DNA of 6,030 nucleotides from contig JACQRG010000049.1 of NCBI GenBank assembly GCA_016206565.1, positions 1-6,030 of the forward strand, in the 5' to 3' direction. Of this stretch, positions 1 to 5,101 are shown piece by piece. This stretch comes from Candidatus Omnitrophota bacterium. GTDB lineage: Bacteria; Omnitrophota; Gorgyraeia; Aquiviventales; Aquiviventaceae. A model generated the notes under the pieces. It was not told the DNA's origin. It worked only from the letters and a program-made list of their open reading frames with translations, and made no database searches. Position numbers and translations under genes: made by a program. Positions within the stretch are counted from its first letter, which is position 1. Every line of letters begins with the position of its first letter.

Positions 1-419
1 GGCCGGTCCAGGCGCAGCAGCGCCATCACGGTGCCGGGGATGGTCTTGTCGCAGCCGGAGAGGGCCACGACTCCGTCGAAGAGGTGCCCGCGCACCACCA
101 GCTCGATGGAGTCCGCCACCACTTCCCGGCTGACCAGGGAGGCCTTCATCCCCTCGGTGCCCATCGAGATGCCGTCGGAGACCGCCACGGTGTTGAACTC
201 GATCGGCGTGCCCCCGGCCGCGCGCACGCCGGCCTTCACCCGCTCGGCCAAGCCGCGTAGGTGGTAGTTGCACGGCATCACCTCGATCCAGGTGTTGGCG
301 ATGCCGATGAGCGGCCGGCGCAAATCTTCGTCGCTGAAGCCCACGGCCTTGAGCATCGCCCTCGCCGGCGCGCGGTCCGGACCGTCCAGCAACACGCGGC
401 TATGCGCTCTGAGCATCAT
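1..419 (-). CDS. ilvD: Dihydroxy-acid dehydratase, N-terminal part (runs off left edge)
   Basis: The enzyme dehydrates 2,3-dihydroxy-isovalerate and 2,3-dihydroxy-3-methylvalerate to 2-oxo acids in cytoplasmic valine, leucine and isoleucine synthesis, using an Fe-S cluster and Mg. The first 139 codons are present. Seen: LIGIANTWIEVMPCN (residues 37-51, with cluster cysteine C50), VSDGISMGTEGM (80-91, with the Mg-binding aspartate D82), and SGCDKTIPG (121-129, with cluster C123 and K125). These are the hallmark N-terminal motifs of the IlvD/Edd family; the LDGPDRAPAR and ANTW segments fit IlvD rather than Edd. The start is ATG at 419-417, overlapping the cobO stop by one base (TGATG). A second ATG follows at once (416-414), but a GGGGA element 10 bases upstream slightly favours the first. 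It is the last visible gene of the operon and probably translationally coupled to cobO. Confidence 0.97.
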   Translation of the reverse strand, partial: MMLRAHSRVLLDGPDRAPARAMLKAVGFSDEDLRRPLIGIANTWIEVMPCNYHLRGLAERVKAGVRAAGGTPIEFNTVAVSDGISMGTEGMKASLVSREVVADSIELVVRGHLFDGVVALSGCDKTIPGTVMALLRLDR

Positions 420-970
420 CAGTAGTCAATCCCCACTTGGGCCGGAATCTTTTGCTGCCAGGGGTGCTTCACTTCCACCATCTCGGTGACCAAATCGGCG
501 CGGTCAATGATCGCCTGCGGCGCGTTGCGGCCGGTGAGCACCAGGTGCAGCGACGGCGGCTTGGCGTCCAGCAGCTCCAGCACGTCCTCCACGCTGACTA
601 GCTGCACGCCGGCGTAATCAATGGCGTAGATGATCTCATCCAGGATGATCAGGTCGTACGCGCCGGAGACGATCTTCTCCTTGGCGACCCGCAGGGCCTC
701 CTGCGCCGCCGCCAGATGCTCCTCGAAGGGCTTCTTGTCGCCCATGTGCTTGACGAAGCCCTTGCCCAGCTGCAAGACTTCGAATTGGGGCGCCAGCCGC
801 TTGGCCAGCGCCGCCTCGCCGAAGACGATGGGCCAGTCGCCCTTGAAGAACTGCAGCACGAGCACCCGCCAGCCATGCCCCAGCGCGCGCAGGGTGGCCC
901 CCAGCGCGGCCGAGGTCTTGCCCTTGCCGTTGCCGGTGTAGAGGAGAATCAGGCCCTGGCGAGCAGGCAT
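419..970 (-). CDS. cobO: Corrinoid (cob(I)alamin) adenosyltransferase, CobO/BtuR family
   Basis: It transfers the adenosyl group of ATP to the cobalt of cob(I)alamin or cob(I)yrinic acid a,c-diamide, making the coenzyme form of B12; cytoplasmic. At 183 residues it has near-usual family length. Seen: a P-loop YTGNGKGKTSAALG (11-24), the beta-strand/loop RVLVLQFFKG (35-44), LIILDE (107-112, Walker B-like), LVLTGRNAP (143-151) and a C-terminal VKHPWQQKIPAQVGIDY (167-183), the family's typical ending. Family members usually read DEIN or DEIS after the acidic pair; here it is DEII, a mild deviation. It starts at ATG 970, 8 bp after the DUF1802 stop, with no strong Shine-Dalgarno, and its TGA overlaps the ilvD ATG. 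No other cobalamin genes are in view, so it may serve salvage or lie apart from the main pathway. Confidence 0.95.
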   Translation of the reverse strand: MPARQGLILLYTGNGKGKTSAALGATLRALGHGWRVLVLQFFKGDWPIVFGEAALAKRLAPQFEVLQLGKGFVKHMGDKKPFEEHLAAAQEALRVAKEKIVSGAYDLIILDEIIYAIDYAGVQLVSVEDVLELLDAKPPSLHLVLTGRNAPQAIIDRADLVTEMVEVKHPWQQKIPAQVGIDY

Positions 971-978
971 GGCGACGG

Positions 979-1542
979 TTATTCTAGCACGAGCTGCGCC
1001 TGGAGGTCTTTCAGGCGCGCCGCGAAGGCCGCGTCATCCAGCACGGGCTGCCGGCCCTCCACCGGCACCGGCGCCTCGAGCTCGACCCACGACGTGCAGC
1101 CGCCGTAGCGGGGCAAGGCCGGCACCGTGCAGGGGCTCGCCAGCCGGAACGCCCGCACCACCGCCAGCGTCATGGGCTGCTGCGGCTGCCACTTCAGCCG
1201 CTGCGCGGCGAACTCCGGCCCATAGATGTGGAAGGCGCGCAGCCGCTCGATGAGCGCCGGATCGCGCGCCTGATGGACGGCCTCCACCGCGCCGACGAGG
1301 TCGAAGCGCACCTGCCCCGCGGGCGCCCGGCGCGCCGACGCCTGCTCGAAATACCGGCGACACTCCGGCCGCACGTAGTTGACCGCCTGGTGCTCGAAGG
1401 TCGGATAGAACACGAAGCTGTTCGAGACCATCTCGAAGCCGCCGCCCGGCTCGCTCAACCCGCCCTTGCGGATGAGCAGGAGCTGCTCGCCGCGGCCCAG
1501 CGCCTCGATGACGGTGGCCCACTCCTTCAGCGCGATCTTCAT
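979..1542 (-). CDS. DUF1802 family protein of unknown function
   Basis: The 187-residue protein shows the DUF1802 pattern: an opening ALKEWATVIEALGRGEQLLLIRKGGL (residues 4-29), then GGGFEM (33-38), FVFYPTFEHQ (43-52), HIYGPE (105-110), LKWQPQQPMTLAVVRAFRL (116-134) and a closing RYGGCTSWVEL (145-155). No enzymatic motif is established for this family. The conserved basic, aromatic and GCTSW residues suggest a functional pocket, but that is inference. There is no signal peptide or membrane segment, so it is probably cytoplasmic. The start is ATG 1542-1540, which overlaps the stop of the upstream hydrolase gene as ATGA and has GGAG four bases before it. The frame stays open upstream to about 1806, but that stretch is Arg/Pro/Ala-rich shadow sequence opposite the hydrolase. 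It lies between a glyoxalase II-like hydrolase and cobO in an overlapping operon. Confidence 0.88.
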   Translation of the reverse strand: MKIALKEWATVIEALGRGEQLLLIRKGGLSEPGGGFEMVSNSFVFYPTFEHQAVNYVRPECRRYFEQASARRAPAGQVRFDLVGAVEAVHQARDPALIERLRAFHIYGPEFAAQRLKWQPQQPMTLAVVRAFRLASPCTVPALPRYGGCTSWVELEAPVPVEGRQPVLDDAAFAARLKDLQAQLVLE

Positions 1543-2186
1543 CCCGCTCCGACGAGCCGCAGGAAGTCCTGCAGCGTCGGGCTGCCCAGATAGGGGTTGG
1601 CGCGCTTCTCCTCGCCCAGCTTGGCGGTCGGCACCGGGGCATAGTTGTGGCCCGGGCACAGCAGGGTTTCGTCGTCGAGCCGGCGCAGGGTGTGCGCCAG
1701 GCTGTGGTAGAGCGCGGCCGGGTCGCTGCCGGGCAGGTCGCAGCGGCCGCAGGCGCGGATGAAGAGCGTGTCCCCGGAGAGCAGCTTGCCGTCCACCAGC
1801 AGGCACTGCGACCCCGGCGTGTGCCCCGGCGTGTGCAGCAGCTGCACCGGCACGCCGCCGACGCGGATCTCCTCCCCGCCCTTCATGAGCTTCAGGCTTG
1901 AGCGGGGCAGGTCCAGGTACGGCAGGTCGTCCCGATGCGCGTGCACCGGCACATCCGCCGCCTCGAGCAGCTGCGCCGCGCCCTGGACATGGTCGAAGTG
2001 GTGGTGGGTCACGAACGCCTTCGTCAGCCGGTAGCCGTCCCGTGCCAGCGTCTGGAGGATCGTCGGCACCTCCCAGCCCGGGTCCACCACCGCCGCCTCG
2101 CGGGTGGCCGGGTCGCCGATGAGGTACACGAAGTTCTGCATGGGCCCGAGCTCCAGCTGTTTGAAGTACAGGCGCGGCGGCGTCAT
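1539..2186 (-). CDS. Metallo-beta-lactamase-fold hydrolase, glyoxalase II-like
   Basis: A 215-residue single-domain MBL-fold protein. Seen: THHHFDH (60-66, the THxHxDH dinuclear metal motif), HTPGHTPGS (118-126, ligand H122), LLSGDTLFIRACGRCDLPG (135-153, bridging D139) and LLCPGHNYAP (175-184, ligand H180). These match the hydroxyacylglutathione hydrolase branch, including short YcbL-like glyoxalase II and persulfide dioxygenase-like proteins. The likely reaction is hydrolysis of a thioester such as S-lactoylglutathione, or oxidation of a thiol persulfide; sequence alone does not decide between them. It lacks the long C-terminal helical domain of classical glyoxalase II. The start is ATG 2186-2184, in ATGA overlap with the upstream flippase-like gene; an earlier in-frame ATG at 2234 lies inside that gene and adds an unlikely Arg-rich leader. 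No good Shine-Dalgarno is seen, so translation probably depends on coupling. Confidence 0.93.
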   Translation of the reverse strand: MTPPRLYFKQLELGPMQNFVYLIGDPATREAAVVDPGWEVPTILQTLARDGYRLTKAFVTHHHFDHVQGAAQLLEAADVPVHAHRDDLPYLDLPRSSLKLMKGGEEIRVGGVPVQLLHTPGHTPGSQCLLVDGKLLSGDTLFIRACGRCDLPGSDPAALYHSLAHTLRRLDDETLLCPGHNYAPVPTAKLGEEKRANPYLGSPTLQDFLRLVGAG

Positions 2187-3205
2187 GGCCCGGTGCCGCG
2201 CGCGGCCCGTCGGATGAGCAGCGGGTTGATCCACCAGCAGACGCCGCTTAAGAGCAGCGTCACCAGGTAGGAGCAGATGAGCAGCAGCAGTGCCACGGCG
2301 ATGCCGGCCACCACATCCACGCGCTGCTGAGCGAGCAGCCAGATCAGCGCGGCGTCCTTGGAGCCGAACCCCACCAGCGACACCGGGACCAGCCGCGCGG
2401 CCACCCGGCTGAGCGCCATCATCCTGGCCACCACGACGAACGGCAGTGCGATGCCCATCGCGCGCAGCACGGCGTTGAGCTGCACGAACAGCAGGCTAAA
2501 CGCCAGCCCGGTCAGGGCCAGGGGGATGAGCAGGCGCGGCGAGGCCAGGTGGCGCATCCCGGACCAAAACTCGGTCATGTCTATCTGCCAGGGCGAGAGG
2601 CTCGCCCACTTATGGGCCAGGCGCTTGAGCGACACCACCCACAGGCCGATGCCGATGGAGAGCGCGACCAGTGCTACCGCGCCCAGCGCGATGAGGCGTC
2701 CTACGCCCTGCTTGAACGGCATCTCGGCGATCAGCGGCAGCCCCCAGATGCCGAAGCCGATGATGGCCACCCAGGCGAGCACCTTCTTCATGACGACGCT
2801 CGAAAGGGCGTAGCCGAACGTGATGCCGGTGTTGGTGGAGATGTAGCCCGCGGCCAAAAACTCTCCCACGTGGCCGGGGGTGACCAGCCCCAGGTACTGG
2901 CTGGCCAGGTACGAGAGCAGCGTCTTAGGATACGGATGCCGGATGCGCTGGTTCGCAAGCAGCCGCTGCCACACCAGCGACTCCAGCAGCAGCATGAGGA
3001 TGGTGAGCAGCATGCAGAAGCCCAGCCAGCGCAGGTCCAGCCTGGCGAATTGGACTTGCTGCGACTTGGGCAGGCGCAGCAGCAGGATCAGGAAGGCCGC
3101 GACGCCCAGGAACCGGAGCCACCACACGGCGGAGCCCCGGATGGGCTTGCGGTACTGGAACGCCGGGAGGGCTTCCACGGCTGTGCGCGCTGAGGAAGAT
3201 GCCAT
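2183..3205 (-). CDS. Flippase-like integral membrane protein (UPF0104 / LPG-synthase TM-domain family)
   Basis: A 340-residue polytopic inner-membrane protein resembling the membrane domain of lysylphosphatidylglycerol synthase (PF03706) and the YbhN/UPF0104 group, which are proposed or shown lipid flippases. Hydrophobic segments lie near residues 27-44, 58-76, 135-160, 168-192, 224-247, 253-266 and 296-325. The two family signatures are YLGLVTPGHVGEFLAAGYI (104-122), with its Pro-Gly-x-x-Gly-Glu turn, and PVSLVGFGSKDAALIWLL (274-291). The last Gly-rich motif usually carries Glu; here it is Lys-Asp. There is no C-terminal aminoacyltransferase domain, so it is not a full LPG synthase. The N-terminus has about 25 polar, basic residues before the first membrane segment. 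The start is ATG 3205 with a poor Shine-Dalgarno. It is the first gene of the five-gene operon, 84 bp after the previous gene; the lipid substrate is unknown. Confidence 0.88.
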   Translation of the reverse strand: MASSSARTAVEALPAFQYRKPIRGSAVWWLRFLGVAAFLILLLRLPKSQQVQFARLDLRWLGFCMLLTILMLLLESLVWQRLLANQRIRHPYPKTLLSYLASQYLGLVTPGHVGEFLAAGYISTNTGITFGYALSSVVMKKVLAWVAIIGFGIWGLPLIAEMPFKQGVGRLIALGAVALVALSIGIGLWVVSLKRLAHKWASLSPWQIDMTEFWSGMRHLASPRLLIPLALTGLAFSLLFVQLNAVLRAMGIALPFVVVARMMALSRVAARLVPVSLVGFGSKDAALIWLLAQQRVDVVAGIAVALLLLICSYLVTLLLSGVCWWINPLLIRRAARGTGP

Positions 3206-3230
3206 CGGTGTCGGCTTGCGTCAGAAGCAC

Positions 3231-3260
3231 GCACGGCGGTCCCGCGAGGGACCGCCGTGC
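3231..3260 (-). terminator. Perfect 13-bp GC-rich hairpin, probable terminator or processing element
   Basis: GCACGGCGGTCCC (3231-3243) pairs perfectly with GGGACCGCCGTGC (3248-3260) around a GCGA loop (read TCGC on the minus strand). It lies 30 bp past the stop of the exported tail protein and 25 bp before the start of the flippase-like gene, which suits a terminator dividing the two transcription units. On the minus strand it is followed by GTGCTTCTGACG, not a clean U-run, so termination may be partial or the hairpin may instead stabilise the upstream mRNA end. I see no clear -35/-10 pair in the 84-bp gap, so the downstream operon could depend on read-through. Confidence 0.5.
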
Positions 3261-3289
3261 CGGATCACCACCACGGAGAAACGCCGAAC

Positions 3290-3811
3290 CTACTGGCCTG
3301 CGGGTGCGGTCTCCTGCTCGGCAGGGGCCGCCTCGGCGGCCGGCTCCTCGGCTGGCGCCGCAGGCGCCTCGTCGGTCATCGGTGTTGCGGATTCCACCGC
3401 GGCCTCGAGAGGCGCCGCAGCCTCCACCGGCGGCGGGGCCACCGCAGCCGGCATCGCCGGCGCGGCCACGGCGGCGAGCTTCACCGTCACCGCATGCCGC
3501 TTGGCCGTATTGACGTCAAAGTTGTACTCGACTTCCACCGCCGCGCCCGTCGCCAGGCTGGCCAGGTCGGCTGAAGCCTCTCCCTTGGAAATCTTGGTCT
3601 CGGGGGCAAGATAGATGGGGGTTTCGAAGCCGTAGCGGTCTCTGACCTTCAGCAGGGCGGCGGCCGGGTCGTTGGTGTCCACCGACACCACCTCTCCCTT
3701 GATCAACAGGGTGGGCAGCACCTGCCCGCTCTCCTCAGCGGCCCACACCGCGGAAGAGCCTCCCAGGACCAGCAGCGCTCCCAGGGCCATGCGCAACGCT
3801 GCAATGCTCAT
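3290..3811 (-). CDS. Small exported protein with an Ala/Pro/Glu-rich tail, function unknown
   Basis: A 173-residue protein I cannot assign to a named family with certainty. Residues 1-24 form a signal peptide: short N-region, hydrophobic core ALGALLVLGG, and AVWA before a likely cut at A24. Residues 33-111 form a compact region with alternating strand-like segments (LLIKGEVVSVD, AALLKVRDRYGFETPIYL, ETKISKGE, LATGAAVEVEYNFD, KRHAVTVKL); this resembles small beta-barrel exported proteins of the DUF5666 kind, with TKIS, a central LASLATGAAVEVEY and a final VTVKL. Residues 112-173 are almost only Ala, Pro, Glu and Val, probably disordered and periplasmic or wall-spanning. The start is ATG 3811, chosen because AAGGAGGTGA sits 6 bases upstream, one of the best Shine-Dalgarno sites here; the much longer open frame upstream is shadow sequence. 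It lies 50 bp after the SRPBCC-like gene. Confidence 0.82.
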   Translation of the reverse strand: MSIAALRMALGALLVLGGSSAVWAAEESGQVLPTLLIKGEVVSVDTNDPAAALLKVRDRYGFETPIYLAPETKISKGEASADLASLATGAAVEVEYNFDVNTAKRHAVTVKLAAVAAPAMPAAVAPPPVEAAAPLEAAVESATPMTDEAPAAPAEEPAAEAAPAEQETAPAGQ

Positions 3812-3838
3812 TCCGTTCACCTCCTTTGGACACAATCC

Positions 3839-3861
3839 CTTTGCCATCCGGGTCGGCAAAG
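3839..3861 (-). other. Short hairpin in the leader of the exported tail protein gene
   Basis: CTTTGCC (3839-3845 on the plus strand) is the reverse complement of GGCAAAG (3855-3861), giving a 7-bp stem with a 9-base loop. It lies directly after the stop of the SRPBCC-like gene and 27 bp before the start of the next gene. No U-run follows on the minus strand. It could be a weak terminator or an mRNA-stability element; the assignment is uncertain. Confidence 0.3.
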
Positions 3862-4485
3862 TTACGGGCGGGTAGTATAGCAAGTCCGTTCCAGGGATTC
3901 CAGAAAATTCCGCATGCCCCGCAGCAGCGCCATCCGCTCGACGAGCAGGATCAGGCGCACCGGCACCGGCCGGGCCGGCTGAAGCCACGTGGCCAGCCCG
4001 ACCGCGGTCCGCCCGGAGCCTGCGGCGTCCCGCAGCCAGCAGACCCCCCGGTATTCCCCGATGACCGGGTGCGAGAGCCGAAACCGCACCTCGTCCTGCC
4101 CGGCCAGGCGCGCCTCCTCGACCTCGAAGCGCAGCCGGAAGGTCTTCCAGAGAACCTGCATCTGAACGGTGACCTCCCAGCGGCCCGGCCCCTGCGGGGT
4201 CACCTCCACTTTCAGCACCCCGGGCACGTCGTCGCGCAGGTCGGCGTAATCGGTCGTGCGGCTCCAGAGCTCCTGGCGGGGACAGGGTGCTTCGAACTCC
4301 AGGCCGGCGAAGACGCCGTCCGCCCGGCTGGCCTGCTGGCGCCATCGCGCCGGGTAGCGGCCGATTTCCAGGGTCCGGACGCGCTGCTTAGGCCACGCGC
4401 CCTGCAGGAAGGCGGTGTCAATGGGCTCTGATGCGAGGGCCGGCGAGGCGGCGCAGATCAGGAACCAGATAAGCCACAGCCCCAT
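3862..4485 (-). CDS. Exported SRPBCC/START-like domain protein, function unknown
   Basis: A 207-residue protein with a signal peptide (MGLWLIWFLICAASPALA, likely cut after A18, before SEP). The central part resembles the polyketide cyclase/COQ10-like SRPBCC fold: ELWSRTTDYADLRDDVPGVLKVEV (72-95) matches the usual 'aspartate-tyrosine ... valine-proline-glycine' helix-turn region, followed by alternating strands (WEVTVQMQVLWKTFRLRFEVEEA, DEVRFRLSH, GEYRGVCWLRDAAGSGRTAVGLATWLQPA) and a long amphipathic C-terminal helix (VRLILLVERMALLRGMRNFLESLER). Such folds bind hydrophobic ligands in a helix-grip cavity; an exported copy suggests a lipid or other hydrophobic ligand outside the cytoplasm, which is inference. 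A TAA lies in frame 9 bases upstream of the ATG, so the start at 4485 is firm; the start codon is inside a palindrome. It lies 46 bp after the response regulator gene. Confidence 0.8.
   Translation of the reverse strand: MGLWLIWFLICAASPALASEPIDTAFLQGAWPKQRVRTLEIGRYPARWRQQASRADGVFAGLEFEAPCPRQELWSRTTDYADLRDDVPGVLKVEVTPQGPGRWEVTVQMQVLWKTFRLRFEVEEARLAGQDEVRFRLSHPVIGEYRGVCWLRDAAGSGRTAVGLATWLQPARPVPVRLILLVERMALLRGMRNFLESLERTCYTTRP
3874..3882 (-). promoter_or_regulatory. Possible extended -10 promoter for the exported tail protein gene
   Basis: On the minus strand, TGC followed by TATACT makes a TGn-type extended -10 element, about 63 bp upstream of the start codon of the 3290-3811 gene. The expected -35 position (around TGGAAT) is weak, which extended -10 promoters tolerate. 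It lies inside the last codons of the upstream gene (encoding Cys-Tyr-Thr), so the match could be chance. Confidence 0.3.
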
Positions 4486-4511
4486 CCTGCCATCTTAGCA
4501 GAATGGGGCTG
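4477..4511 (-). other. Interrupted palindrome covering the start codon of the SRPBCC-like gene
   Basis: CAGCCCCAT (4477-4485) pairs with ATGGGGCTG (4503-4511). Inside, CTGC (4487-4490) pairs with GCAG (4498-4501) around a 7-base loop, with one C/A mismatch between the two stems. In the minus-strand transcript, ATG-GGG-CTG at the gene start lies in the 3' arm and the poor ribosome-binding region lies in the loop and inner stem. It could hinder translation initiation, or act as a terminator for the response regulator gene ending 21 bp upstream; no U-run follows. Confidence 0.5.
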
Positions 4512-4531
4512 AGCCGGCCGGGCCGAAGGCG

Positions 4532-4969
4532 CTAGATGAGCGGCTCTTCGGGAATGGCGTCAGGCGCGCCCTGCGTGTCGGGCAGCTCCCCGCGCTCCAG
4601 CAGGGTCGTGACGGTCTGCGTCAGCTCCTCGAGCTGGAACGGCTTGCACAGGTAGGCGTCGGCGCCGTGGGCGAAGCCGCGCAGCCGGTCAATGGGCCGG
4701 TCCATCGCCGTGACCATCAGGATCGGCAGGACCGAGCGGTCATAGAGCTTGCGCAGGCGCTGGCTGACCTCGAAGCCGAGCAGGTCCGGCAGCCGGATAT
4801 CCAGAATGACCAGGTCCGGCCGGTGCGAGACGGCGTAGTCCAGCGCGGTGAGGCCGAAGGACTCGGTGCGCACGTCATAGCCGGCGGTCTCCAGGGAGAA
4901 CTTCATCAAGCCGGCAATCTTGGCCTCATCTTCGACCACCAGAATGTGCTTGCGCTGCTCTTCGCCCAT
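4532..4969 (-). CDS. Stand-alone response-regulator receiver protein (CheY-like)
   Basis: A 145-residue protein consisting of one receiver domain (about residues 7-127) and a short Pro/Glu-rich tail, with no DNA-binding or enzymatic output domain. Seen: acidic pair E13-D14 in ILVVEDE, phospho-acceptor D57 in LVILDIRLPD, switch threonine T87 in MVTAMD, aromatic Y106 and conserved K109 in AYLCKPF. All residues needed for phosphorylation are present, so it should accept phosphate from a histidine kinase and signal by protein contact. No kinase gene is in the window, so the partner is unknown. The start is ATG 4969, with AAGGAGG 6 bases upstream. It has its own promoter and a leader hairpin. The two downstream genes encode exported proteins and may be co-transcribed. 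Confidence 0.95.
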   Translation of the reverse strand: MGEEQRKHILVVEDEAKIAGLMKFSLETAGYDVRTESFGLTALDYAVSHRPDLVILDIRLPDLLGFEVSQRLRKLYDRSVLPILMVTAMDRPIDRLRGFAHGADAYLCKPFQLEELTQTVTTLLERGELPDTQGAPDAIPEEPLI

Positions 4970-4974
4970 CCCGC

Positions 4975-4981
4975 GCCTCCT
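4975..4981 (-). promoter_or_regulatory. Strong Shine-Dalgarno of the response regulator gene
   Basis: AAGGAGG lies 6 bases before the ATG at 4969 on the minus strand. The following bases (CGCGG) make this site a near-copy of the 3' arm of the leader hairpin just upstream, so the first arm of that hairpin could also pair with the ribosome-binding site. Confidence 0.75.
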
Positions 4982-4992
4982 TGTAAAGACAC

Positions 4993-5019
4993 GCGCCCTC
5001 CGAAGCGATCGGAGGGCGC
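4993..5019 (-). other. Leader hairpin upstream of the response regulator gene
   Basis: GCGCCCTCCGA (4993-5003) pairs perfectly with TCGGAGGGCGC (5009-5019) around a 5-base loop. It starts about 12 bases before the Shine-Dalgarno site of the response regulator gene and lies just downstream of its predicted promoter, so it would form in the 5' untranslated region. It has no U-run on either strand, though TCTTT follows on the minus strand. It may be a remnant terminator of transcription coming from the phosphate transporter gene, or a translational control element. Confidence 0.5.
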
Positions 5020-5028
5020 TCTGCCTTA

Positions 5029-5058
5029 ACTATGGCTGATGGGACCGGCCGTTGTCAA
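5029..5058 (-). promoter_or_regulatory. Sigma-70-type promoter for the response regulator gene
   Basis: On the minus strand, a perfect TTGACA (5058-5053) is followed after 18 bases by CATAGT (5034-5029), which matches 4 of 6 positions of the -10 consensus. Transcription would start near 5022, giving a leader of about 50 bases that contains the hairpin and the Shine-Dalgarno site. The position, directly upstream of a gene with a strong ribosome-binding site, supports it. Confidence 0.55.
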
Positions 5059-5101
5059 GGCCCTCCGACCCCCGGTGTAGAATGTTTACAGACATAGGTG
5101 A

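Noticed and set aside
1543..1806. N-terminal extension of the DUF1802 frame upstream of ATG 1542
   Set aside because: The extra 88 residues are Arg/Pro/Ala-rich and lie opposite phase to the well-conserved hydrolase gene. The DUF1802 domain begins right at the ATGA-overlap start.
2549..3193. Long plus-strand open frame opposite the flippase-like gene
   Set aside because: Its translation is rich in Gln, Arg, Ala and His without any fold-like pattern, as expected for the antisense of a GC-rich membrane protein gene. The minus-strand frame has clear family motifs.
3812..3890. Cyclic di-GMP (GEMM-type) riboswitch in the leader of the exported tail protein
   Set aside because: A GGCAAAG-like string is present, but the rest of the conserved core and the second helix are absent and the leader is too short.
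3812..4345. Long in-frame extension of the exported tail protein
   Set aside because: It overlaps the SRPBCC-like gene in another frame, has Arg/Gly/Ala-rich shadow composition, and would bury the strong AAGGAGGTGA site and the signal peptide inside the protein.
3826..4431. Plus-strand open frame opposite the SRPBCC-like gene
   Set aside because: It is an antisense shadow in GC-rich sequence with no ribosome-binding site or recognisable domain.
5052..5083. Plus-strand promoter (TTGTCA ... TAGAAT) driving the remnant
   Set aside because: The spacing is 20 bases, too long for a usual promoter. The -35-like bases are better explained as the reverse complement of the TTGACA element serving the minus strand.
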